A stretch of 46,372 nucleotides of DNA from Cyclobacterium qasimii M12-11B (GTDB lineage: Bacteria > Bacteroidota > Bacteroidia > Cytophagales > Cyclobacteriaceae), in the NCBI RefSeq assembly GCF_000427295.1, contig NZ_ATNM01000153.1:1-46372 (forward strand). The letters are read 5' to 3'. A program made the translations under genes and the position numbers. Shown here piece after piece: positions 1-7,868 of the stretch. The notes beneath the pieces are model-generated. The model was given only the letters and a program-made list of their open reading frames with translations. It had not been told where the DNA came from and made no database searches. Position 1 is the stretch's first letter. Every line of letters starts with the position of its first letter.

Positions 1-861
1 AACTCCAAGTTCTCCACTAGCTCTTTTTCCCAAAATCAATCCATTCGCACCGTTAAGAAATGCATTTCGGGATGAAATGGTAGATCCAACGGCCGCAATT
101 CCTTCCAATCTTACGGTAGAGGCTCCGCTTACCAATCCGGTGGAATGAGCATCTATAGGATTAACGTAGGGAAATGTAGGATTGGCCTGCTTCCAACCTG
201 TCGGAAGCTCCACGCTTCCTTCGAAACCAGTCGAATAAGGGAAAGCGGAAATATACGTTTGATCTGGTACACGGACTTCAATATTATCTATAAAAACACC
301 TCCTCGTGAACTGGTGGAACTGGCTCCAAAGTAAGCATTGTCATATTGTTGGAACCTGACAATAAATGAAGATGAAAGTGTCAATCCGTAATGACTTGCT
401 AACCTGTCAATATCCAAGGGAGGCATTTTGCTGTAAACATTGCCCTGCCAATTACTCCCATCAAAGTCCAAGACTTTAATAAAGGTTGACCCATCATTAT
501 CACTTATATAAATTCCGTCCTCGGGATGGGTCTCATCGTAATAATTGTTCATGTAGAAATCCATTTCTACTTGAGAATAGGTGCTTAGGTCTAATTTAAG
601 ATCTAATCTATTGGTAACCAAGCCTCCTACCGAACTGGTCTTACCCATGGCTAAGCCATTGCTCCCTTGATAAAAAGCATTCCGTCCTTGTATCTGACTT
701 TCGATCCCAACCACCGCATTCTCCGCACCTGGAATTGCTGTCCATTCTGTTTTCAGTGCGCCACTCTCAAAATCATCTTCAAAGATTACCTGTGAAAAGG
801 CTGTGGGTAATCCCCCCAGTATATAAAGCATCAAACAAACAAAGTAAAATTTACTATCCAT
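1..861 (-). CDS. Secreted modular protein, N-terminal part (runs off the window)
   Basis: An open frame runs from ATG at 861 to the window edge without a stop (287 codons). It starts with a signal peptide (about 22 residues, hydrophobic core FVCLMLYILGGL, then AFSQ). Two similar modules follow, each opening with an F-x-(D/T)-x-FE(S/G) strand and each containing a matching stretch: GRNAFYQGSNGLAMGK in the first, SRNAFLNGANGLILGK in the second. The first module also carries DNDGSTF and ends in a GGVFIDNIEV-type strand. This looks like the jelly-roll 'choice-of-anchor'/MAM-like modules of large Bacteroidota surface proteins, which often end in a type IX secretion sorting domain. The C-terminus is outside the window, so enzymatic function and anchoring are unknown. 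Start and secretion are well supported; the family name is inference. Confidence 0.75.
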   Translation of the reverse strand, partial: MDSKFYFVCLMLYILGGLPTAFSQVIFEDDFESGALKTEWTAIPGAENAVVGIESQIQGRNAFYQGSNGLAMGKTSSVGGLVTNRLDLKLDLSTYSQVEMDFYMNNYYDETHPEDGIYISDNDGSTFIKVLDFDGSNWQGNVYSKMPPLDIDRLASHYGLTLSSSFIVRFQQYDNAYFGASSTSSRGGVFIDNIEVRVPDQTYISAFPYSTGFEGSVELPTGWKQANPTFPYVNPIDAHSTGLVSGASTVRLEGIAAVGSTISSRNAFLNGANGLILGKRASGELGV

Positions 862-1445
862 AGCGATTCAATTAAGGTTCTACTTAACAAAGTAATTGAG
901 TCACGGTATAACTGTAAATATTTATCGTGAACCTATAGAATAGTTTCGTGAAGGTATCCAATACCAGTGTGAACAATTTCTTGAATATTTTTAAATACAA
1001 TAGAATATCTTTCACACTAAATAATTTGTATTTAAAAAAGAAGCCAATTTTAAATAAGAGGTTATTTATAATAGCCTTAGAAATCAATTCATCAAGAAGT
1101 AAATCCCTATAAAATTAAAATTGAGTATAATAATTAATCCGTGTACGTTAACAATAATAATTACCATTCTAATCATTGCATAAAAAGCCACAAACTTCTA
1201 CCGTACATATAAAAAACATCTTGAACACCTATTTTATTAATATAAAATGATTACATTAAAATATGGAATATGGATTTTGAATACAAAATATTACAGCTTA
1301 GTTACTTTAAATTGTCTTTCAAACCATTGAATTTACTGAACCACCCATAACCATTCAATGATTTACAACCTATAATAAATTTAATAATAAATAAAGCCTG
1401 AAATATACTGGATAATAGATAAAGTACCCATACCACCAAACCTAT
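862..1445. other. AT-rich intergenic region
   Basis: This 584-base gap separates the divergent secreted protein and response regulator. It is very AT-rich with many short A/T runs. The only open frame in it (884-1087, minus) encodes a low-complexity, Lys/Phe/Leu-rich peptide typical of chance AT-rich translation. I see no convincing TAnnTTTG element, RNA gene or strong hairpin. It presumably holds the promoters of both flanking genes. Confidence 0.5.
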
Positions 1446-2246
1446 ATGAAAGTCCTAATTGTAGAAGATGATCCTTTTATAGCCGATGATCTAAAATTTG
1501 AAATAAGCACAAGATTTCCTTCTGAAATTTCCGAAATAATTGGAGCCGCAACAAATTATGCAGATGCTGTTTCTTTGATCTATTCTTCGTCACCAGACTT
1601 GGTTTTACTTGATATTTCTTTAGGTGAAGACAAGGATGCAGGAATAAGGCTTGCCCATTTTATAAATCAACAGATATGTATTCCCATTATTTTTTTATCA
1701 GGTTTACCAAAGCAAATGGGCTTTGATCAAGCTAAATTTTTATGCCCTTTTGATTTTATTCATAAACCATTTGACCCAGACATCCTGGCTGAAAAAATTG
1801 AATTAGCCATCATTTATCAGTCTCAAAGAAAAAACCTGGGCCAAACAAATTTGACTTCTAACCCGGGAATTCATAATAAATTAATGGTAACTACAGGATT
1901 TAATGAAATCACGGCAATACCTGTTCGAGACCTAATTCTATTAGAGGCCGATGATAAAATCATTAGGGCTTTTACTACCAATAACAAACAAAGTATAGAT
2001 TTCACTTCTCCAGGATTGAAGAACTTTTATCAAAACAATCTTTTTATGCTGAAGGACTTCTACAGACTCAACCGTAAACATGTATTTAATTTGAATATGG
2101 TTCACAAGATAAAAGACAATCATATATTTCTACCAAAACTCCCTAGTAGATTGGGAAATAACATAGAAGGTTTTTTCCAGTTACCAATTCCTAAAAATGG
2201 TGACAGTAAAAAGTTGCTTTATGCCAGATTGGGTTACAAAAACTAA
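1446..2246 (+). CDS. LytTR-family response regulator
   Basis: A 266-residue two-domain transcription regulator. The N-terminal receiver (about 1-120) shows the acidic pocket E7-D8-D9, phosphoacceptor D56 in LVLLDISLG, a Ser in place of the usual Thr at about 85 (IIFLSG), and the conserved Lys in FIHKPF (about 107). The C-terminal part (about 150-260) fits a LytTR DNA-binding domain: the strand IPVRDLILLEADDK, then FYRLNRKHVFNLNMVHKI. The domain is divergent, so the LytTR call rests on pattern rather than a strict motif. LytTR regulators in Bacteroidota are usually paired with a membrane histidine kinase; none is adjacent, so this is an orphan within the window. It is monocistronic, with a hairpin terminator downstream at 2291-2325. 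The DNA target is unknown. Confidence 0.85.
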   Translation: MKVLIVEDDPFIADDLKFEISTRFPSEISEIIGAATNYADAVSLIYSSSPDLVLLDISLGEDKDAGIRLAHFINQQICIPIIFLSGLPKQMGFDQAKFLCPFDFIHKPFDPDILAEKIELAIIYQSQRKNLGQTNLTSNPGIHNKLMVTTGFNEITAIPVRDLILLEADDKIIRAFTTNNKQSIDFTSPGLKNFYQNNLFMLKDFYRLNRKHVFNLNMVHKIKDNHIFLPKLPSRLGNNIEGFFQLPIPKNGDSKKLLYARLGYKN

Positions 2247-2290
2247 ATAGTTAACATCTTTTTCTTATTTTCAACTTTACTGAAAGCACA

Positions 2291-2325
2291 AAAAAGGCAT
2301 GAAGAATATTCCCTCATGCCTTTTT
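2291..2325. terminator. Bidirectional intrinsic terminator
   Basis: A perfect 12-bp stem (AAAAAGGCATGA with TCATGCCTTTTT) and an 11-base loop. It has a T tract on the plus side and an A tract at the opposite end, so it can terminate both the response regulator and the convergent sulfatase. Confidence 0.85.
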
Positions 2326-2346
2326 CATGTAATAGTGCTAATTCTA

Positions 2347-3930
2347 TTACTTTTTTGCTCTATGTTCTAAATAAGAATCGAGGTAGTGTTGATTAAGCTC
2401 ATCACTGTCACCATACTTCTCCCTTGTCTCTTCCAACTTTTCGTGCATCATTTTTTGAACGTCTGCATAGGCTGGATCATCATATACGCTTTTCATTTCA
2501 GAAGGATCCTTTTCCAAATCATACAGTTCCCACTCGTCTATATCATAGTAAAAATGAATGAGTTTGTAACGCTTGGTAGAAACGCCATAATGCCTTTTAA
2601 CCTGGTGTTCTGCTGGATATTCATAATAGGTATAATAAACGGCATCTCTCCATTCATCTGTCTTGCCTGCTACCAAATCTCTGAAAGATTCCCCTTGCAT
2701 TTCTTCAGGAATAGCTACTCCAGCATAATCTAAAAAGGTAGGTGCAAAATCAAGGTTCTGAACCAACTGATCGAAACTGCTTCCTGCCTTAATTTCTTTG
2801 GGATACTTCATTAATAACGGAGTCCTGAAGGATTCCTCATACATAAAACGCTTGTCAAACCAACCGTGTTCACCCAAATAAAAGCCTTGATCAGAAGTAT
2901 AAACCACAATGGTGTTTTCATCTAATCCGGTCTCTTTTAGGTAATCCAGCAATTCTCCAACACCATCATCTACAGATTTGATCGTTCTTAGGTAATCTTT
3001 GATATAGCGATTGTATTTCCATAAAGCCAATTCCTTACCACTTAGATTAGCATCCAACATGGCCTTATTTTTGGGTTCATAAGCAGCCAACCAATCTTCC
3101 AATTGCTCCGGATTCAATCGCTTTAATTGATTGAACAACCAGGTAGTGTCCCCATTAGTAGGGTCTATCTGAAATTTAAAATCATGTCCCCAACGGGCAT
3201 CACCAGCAATTTCCATTTCCTGGGTTTTTGCAGCAGTACCTCTACCTTCGTAATCGTCAAAGAAATTAGCTGGAGGGTCAAAAGTTACATCATCATATAA
3301 AGTCAAATATTCTTGCGCAGGCTTCCAGTTTCTATGTGGAGCTTTTTGGTGGTAAAGCAAAAGAAAAGGCTTGTCTTCCTTTCTATCATTTTTTAACCAG
3401 TTCAATACAGCATCTGTGATAATGTCTGTGCAATAGCCTTCAATCTGCTTCATTTCCCCGTTAATGAGAAAATCAGGGTTATAATAATGTCCCTGACCAG
3501 GAAGCACCATAGAAAAGTCAAAGCCTTGTGGCAAACCATCCATGTGAATTTTTCCAATCATAGCTGTTTGGTATCCATTGGCTTGAAGCAATTTCGGAAA
3601 ATTGTCTTGATCCCAATCGAAAGGTTGAATATTATCCACCTTGCCATTGATAAAACTGTGTTTACCAGTCAGCATTACCGCACGACTTGGTGCACAAATA
3701 GAATTGGTCACCGTGGCCCGTTGAAAAATAGCACCTTCATTGGCAATTCGATCAATATTAGGCGTTTCATTAAGACCAGAACCATAAGCGCTTATGGCTT
3801 GATAAGCATGGTCATCGCTCATTATAAAAATGATATTTGGCCGGGTATTTTCTTTTGCTTCCTCCGGTTTGCAACTTATAACACCTGCGCCAAAGGCTAT
3901 GTACAGGCTTAATAGCAGTAGTCTTTTCAT
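2347..3930 (-). CDS. Secreted type I (formylglycine) sulfatase, lipoprotein
   Basis: A 527-residue sulfatase that would cleave sulfate esters, probably from sulfated glycans. The signal peptide ends in a lipobox (AGVISC, Cys20), suggesting membrane anchoring on the periplasmic or outer side. Metal-binding D39-D40 lie in PNIIFIMSDDHA. The formylglycine signature C79-A-P-S-R (SICAPSRAVMLTGK) marks the Cys-type group that needs an FGE-like maturase; none is visible here. The later metal site is in TSDQGFYLGEHGWFDKR, and the C-terminal LIHFYYDIDEWELYDL stretch is the usual sulfatase C-terminal subdomain. It is of normal length and intact. It lies 147 bases downstream of the GMC gene on the same strand and may share its transcript. 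Substrate and S1 subfamily cannot be read from sequence. Confidence 0.93.
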   Translation of the reverse strand: MKRLLLLSLYIAFGAGVISCKPEEAKENTRPNIIFIMSDDHAYQAISAYGSGLNETPNIDRIANEGAIFQRATVTNSICAPSRAVMLTGKHSFINGKVDNIQPFDWDQDNFPKLLQANGYQTAMIGKIHMDGLPQGFDFSMVLPGQGHYYNPDFLINGEMKQIEGYCTDIITDAVLNWLKNDRKEDKPFLLLYHQKAPHRNWKPAQEYLTLYDDVTFDPPANFFDDYEGRGTAAKTQEMEIAGDARWGHDFKFQIDPTNGDTTWLFNQLKRLNPEQLEDWLAAYEPKNKAMLDANLSGKELALWKYNRYIKDYLRTIKSVDDGVGELLDYLKETGLDENTIVVYTSDQGFYLGEHGWFDKRFMYEESFRTPLLMKYPKEIKAGSSFDQLVQNLDFAPTFLDYAGVAIPEEMQGESFRDLVAGKTDEWRDAVYYTYYEYPAEHQVKRHYGVSTKRYKLIHFYYDIDEWELYDLEKDPSEMKSVYDDPAYADVQKMMHEKLEETREKYGDSDELNQHYLDSYLEHRAKK

Positions 3931-4077
3931 ATTTTTTTATAGATCTATCGGTTTAAAAAGAAAATTAAGCCGTAAGTTAAATATTTAAATTTAAATTTTC
4001 ACTTATCAATTCCCAGTACACTTTAATTAAAAAACAAACAGAATTAAAATTGATGGTCGCTTCTAAACCCCGCCAAT

Positions 4078-5765
4078 CTAAATTTCTTTTCTTTTCAAGG
4101 CATTCACAGCATGATCTACCGCTCTGGCTGTAAAGGCCATATAGGTAAGGCTCGGATTTTGAGTACCTGTGGAAGTCATAGAAGACCCATCGGTGACATA
4201 TACATTCGGGCAAGCATGCATTTGATGGTGACTACCTAAAAGGGAGGTTTTAGGATCTCTACCCATTCTTACTCCTCCCATTTCATGAATATCCAAGCCT
4301 GGTGCTTGACCACTGTCTTTTTGCACGATATCCTTACAACCGGCCTTTTCTAGCATTTCTGCTCCCTGGTCCAAAAAATCCCTAAGTGACTTTTCATCGT
4401 TTTCGTCATAGCCCACATCTACTCTCAGTTGCGGCATTCCCCATTTATCTTTTAATTCACTATCGAGGTAAACCTTGTTTTCAAGCTTAGGAATGGTTTC
4501 CCCCTGCATCATCATATAGACGCCCCAATCCCCCACTTCTGAGTTGGCTTCTTTAAAACCTGGTCCGAAATCTGTATTTCTTGAATTGCCCCAACCTCCT
4601 CTTCCGGCGGAATAAAAGGTCATGTACCCCCTGAGAAAATCCACCTCCTGTTTTTTCACATTTCTGAAATTAGGCATCATGATGGCTGTAGGTCTCCGCC
4701 CGTAATAGTAACTATCAAGAAAACCATCCATTTTCGCAGACAATGAACCTCTGTAATTGTGAAACGCAATATGGGTTCCTAACAAACCATTGTCATTTCC
4801 CAATCCTTCAGGAAATCGTTTGGATTTAGAATTAAGTAAAATTAGGTTTGAGTTTAAGGTAGAAGCATTAACAAATATCACCTTGGCGTAAAACTCAGTC
4901 GTCTCCATGGTCTCTGCATCCACCACTTGTACGCCTGTCACTTTACCTTTCACATCGTCGTAAATCAGTGAATGAACTACTGAATGCGGCCGAATCGTAA
5001 GATTCCCCGTGGCTTCGGCAGCAGGTAAAGTGGAGGAGTTAGAACTAAAGTAAGCACCAAATGGACAGCCTCTCTGACACATGCTTCTTGCCATGCACTT
5101 CCCTCGTCCCTGCGCCAAATGATGGGCCGCAGGCTGCGTAAGGTGGGCACATCTGCCAATTACAAAATTCCGATCAGGATAGGCTGCATTTACTTTTTGC
5201 TGAATGGATTTTTCAACCTTGTTCATTTCCCAAGCAGGTAAAAACTCACCATCAGGCAAGGTTTCCAAGCCATCTTTATTACCACTGACACCAATGAATC
5301 GCTCCACATAACTGTACCAAGGCGCTATGTCCTCATACCGTATAGGCCAATCTACCGCAAACCCATCTCTACCAGGCCCCTCGAAATCATATTTACTCCA
5401 TCGTTGCACCTGCCTCGCCCAAAGCAAGGATTTGCCACCGACCTGATAGCCTCTAATCCAATCAAAGGGTTTGTCTTGAACATAGGGATGTTCCTTGTCT
5501 TTTACAAAAAATGATCTGCATCGTCTTTAAACGCATAACACTTAGAAACAATAGGGTTTTCTTTCTTTGCCTCAAGAGACATTTGACCACGTAGGGGGAA
5601 TTCCCAAGGCGGCGTATGCATGGTTGGGTAATCTTCCTTGTGTGTTACATTTCTGCCTCTTTCAAGAACAAGGGTTTTTAAGCCTTTCTCGCAAAATTCC
5701 TTTGCTGCCCATCCTCCACTAATTCCAGAGCCAATAACAATGGCATCAAATGTATTGTTATTCAT
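4078..5765 (-). pseudogene. GMC-family oxidoreductase, interrupted by a 1-base frameshift
   Basis: A FAD-dependent alcohol/sugar dehydrogenase of the glucose-methanol-choline family. The 5' piece (5765 to 5502, 87 residues) holds the dinucleotide-binding motif IGSGISGGWAAKE and then hits a stop. The 3' piece, open from at least 5427 to 4078, carries the family's middle and end: the Cys-rich GKCMARSMCQRGCPFGAY, the active-site region HEMGGVRMG, and the C-terminal GSSMTSTGTQNPSLTYMA. Adding one base to the A6 run at 5506-5511 restores one frame across the gap (DHFFVKDKEHPYVQDKPF, then GYQVGGKSLLWARQ), giving 562 residues, a normal family length. It starts 11 bases after the upstream permease, so the two are co-transcribed. 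Bacteroidota homologues often pair with a gluconate-dehydrogenase subunit 3-like protein; none is adjacent. Whether the break is a sequencing error or real is open. Confidence 0.9.
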
Positions 5766-5776
5766 TTATATAGTAT

Positions 5777-7042
5777 TTATTCGTACCGTAGTGATTCAAT
5801 AGGGTCTAGTTTACTGGCTTTGTAAGCGGGCAATAGTCCAGAAAACAACCCCACCAAAATACAGACAACAAATGAAAAAATTATCCACACCCAGGGAATA
5901 AGGAACCCTCCCGGACCCACTGTATTGCCTACAATATTGCCTATACCAATCCCCATAATCACTCCTAGAACCCCTCCCATAACACAAATCACAATGGCTT
6001 CAATTAAGAATTGTTGGCGAATACGCAATGGTGTAGCCCCCATTGCTTTCCTGATACCAATTTCTCTGGTTCTTTCTGTTACGGACACCAACATAATGTT
6101 CATCAACCCAATAGATGCTCCTAAAAGGGTAATAAAGCCTATTCCAAAACCTCCAATCCGTAGGTACCCGGCTATTTCTTCAAGGCTATCTCCAAGGGTC
6201 TGAGATTTCACCACCTCAAACGAATCCTCCATACCTACACCATCTTCACGGACAGTACGCATAATGCCTGTTGCCTGGCCCATTTCGTTTTGTAACTGTA
6301 ATGGGTCCTGTCCAGCGATGGTGATTGTATATCTAAAACTACCCCGGTTATCAAGGTTTCGAGCATTTAGAATTGGAATGATAATGGCCCGGTCAGCACC
6401 AGAATCACCTCCTACCCCTCCTTGCTTCTCCATAATCCCAACGATGGTATAACGTTTTCCATAGAATGAAATGTACTGATTTAGAGGGTCTTCAAAATCT
6501 TCAAAAAGGGTCTTTTGGATTTCCGTTCCTATAACACATACATTGTTCCCATATTCAATTTCTACATTACTAAAACTTCTTCCTTTCTCTATTGACACTC
6601 CCTTTATTAAAAAATAATTCTCGTCGCCACCGATTACCCGGCTATTGGGATTGGTTTTTTTTGAGGCTTTTTTAACCTCTGCAGAACCTGATACGAAGGT
6701 AGTAATCGTGGATACTCCTCTCTGATTGTATTTCTCCTTAAATTCCGAAGCTTCTCTAAAGGTAATGTTTGGGTAATTTTTGGGTGCGATTCCTGAAGAA
6801 GTGGCCCTTCCTCCGGAAAAACCTTTGCTTCTTACATCAAAGTTATTGGCACCAAAGCCAGAAAGGCTTTCTTCGATTTGCGCCTTCATTGCATCAATGG
6901 CCGTGAGCATTCCTACAAGGGATGTTATGCCAATTGCTATAATCAGACCGGTAAGGATGGTTCTGAGAAGGTTTGATTTTACTGATCTAAAGGCTTCTCT
7001 TATATTTTCGAGCAGATTCATAGCTTGTCCGTAATTGGCCAA
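5777..7042 (-). CDS. ABC transporter permease, MacB/FtsX type
   Basis: A 421-residue inner-membrane protein of the MacB-PCD plus FtsX architecture: an N-terminal transmembrane helix (about 27-50, [19 protein letters not shown]), a large periplasmic domain (about 50-285), then three helices near 295-320, 340-370 and 385-410. The conserved [15 protein letters not shown] motif, the coupling loop to the ATPase, is present, as is the terminal [19 protein letters not shown]. Such permeases work with a LolD/MacB-type ATPase and often an adaptor; neither is adjacent, so it must use a partner encoded elsewhere. An alternative start at 7021 ([10 protein letters not shown]) matches the family N-terminus better than 7042. 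A good promoter lies upstream (7081-7109). The link to the following GMC gene is by spacing only. Substrate unknown. Confidence 0.9.
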   Translation of the reverse strand: MANYGQAMNLLENIREAFRSVKSNLLRTILTGLIIAIGITSLVGMLTAIDAMKAQIEESLSGFGANNFDVRSKGFSGGRATSSGIAPKNYPNITFREASEFKEKYNQRGVSTITTFVSGSAEVKKASKKTNPNSRVIGGDENYFLIKGVSIEKGRSFSNVEIEYGNNVCVIGTEIQKTLFEDFEDPLNQYISFYGKRYTIVGIMEKQGGVGGDSGADRAIIIPILNARNLDNRGSFRYTITIAGQDPLQLQNEMGQATGIMRTVREDGVGMEDSFEVVKSQTLGDSLEEIAGYLRIGGFGIGFITLLGASIGLMNIMLVSVTERTREIGIRKAMGATPLRIRQQFLIEAIVICVMGGVLGVIMGIGIGNIVGNTVGPGGFLIPWVWIIFSFVVCILVGLFSGLLPAYKASKLDPIESLRYE

Positions 7043-7080
7043 TAATTAATTTTATTCCTGTCTTTACCGTTAATATTAAC

Positions 7081-7109
7081 CAAAAATACCCTTCCTAAAA
7101 AGGATTCAA
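7081..7109 (-). promoter_or_regulatory. Bacteroidota-type promoter for the permease-GMC unit
   Basis: On the minus strand, TTG (7109-7107), an 18-base spacer and TATTTTTG (7088-7081) match the Bacteroidota -33 TTG / -7 TAnnTTTG arrangement. Transcription would start near 7074, about 33 bases before the 7042 start or 53 before the 7021 start. This is the best-spaced promoter I found in the window. Confidence 0.6.
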
Positions 7110-7250
7110 GCGTTTTTAATTGTTTTTAACCTTGAGGAACAATAGCAAGTCTGAAAAACCTTAACCTAAAGAGAATGAGGCATTACTTGACTGCAGGTAA
7201 AGCACTTTCAGAAATCAATAATAATTGGAAGTGTCTTTATAGATTTAATT

Positions 7251-7832
7251 TTAATGCATTCTATCGCCTCTGATCTCCAAGTCCTTCAATACTTCTTTTT
7301 CATGTTCCAGCCATTCCTGCCAGCGCAATTCAACCATTTCGGGATCCTTGTATTTTTTAGCCAACTGGATAAAATTCACATAATGACCCGCTTCAGAAAT
7401 CATGAGTTCATGGTAAAAATCGCACAATTCTTTGTCTTTCAGGTTTTTCCACAATAGCTTGAATCGTTCACAAGACCTGGCCTCAATGAGGGCATTCATT
7501 AATAATAACTCTGTTAGTTGATCACTTCGACTCCCTCCTTTTTTCAAGAAGGACTGAAGCTGAACAACATAATTGTCTTTTCTTGGAAAGCCAAACTTAT
7601 ATCCTCGTTTTCTTATTTGTTGCATCACAGCATCGAAGTGCTGCCATTCTTCTGCTACCACTGGGGTAAGGACATCTACCATCTCGTCAAATTCCGGGTA
7701 TTTTATGATCAGTGAGATGCATGAAGAAGCCGCCTTCTGTTCACAATAAGCATGATCGACTAAAATAGCTTCCAAACTTATGCTCGCTATGTCTACCCAC
7801 CTGGGGTCGGTAGGCAATTCCAAGCGCAACAT
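7251..7832 (-). CDS. miaE: tRNA-(ms2io6A) hydroxylase MiaE-like
   Basis: A 193-residue ferritin-like di-iron monooxygenase that hydroxylates the isopentenyl group of the modified adenosine at tRNA position 37, using O2. The four-helix di-iron ligand pattern is visible: E31 (YCEQKAA), E62 with H65 (EEWQHF), E117 (IEARSCER) and E147 with H150 (SEAGHY). The N-terminus LPTDPRWVDIA and the length are typical of the bacterial family. It is the last gene of a minus-strand lpxK-porin-miaE series, starting 36 bases after the porin stop. The modification needs MiaA/MiaB, which are not in the window. The di-iron motif and overall match make the call good. Confidence 0.9.
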   Translation of the reverse strand: MLRLELPTDPRWVDIASISLEAILVDHAYCEQKAASSCISLIIKYPEFDEMVDVLTPVVAEEWQHFDAVMQQIRKRGYKFGFPRKDNYVVQLQSFLKKGGSRSDQLTELLLMNALIEARSCERFKLLWKNLKDKELCDFYHELMISEAGHYVNFIQLAKKYKDPEMVELRWQEWLEHEKEVLKDLEIRGDRMH

Positions 7833-7868
7833 TTTATTTTTGTCGATTCCTGCCAGCTCATTTTATCT

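Noticed and set aside
884-1087. 67-codon minus-strand frame in the first intergenic region
   Set aside because: Low-complexity Lys/Phe/Leu/Ile composition expected from AT-rich DNA; no motif, no recognisable start signal.
3977-4213. 78-codon minus-strand frame at the GMC 3' end
   Set aside because: Overlaps the strong GMC C-terminal frame and lacks any motif; a shadow.
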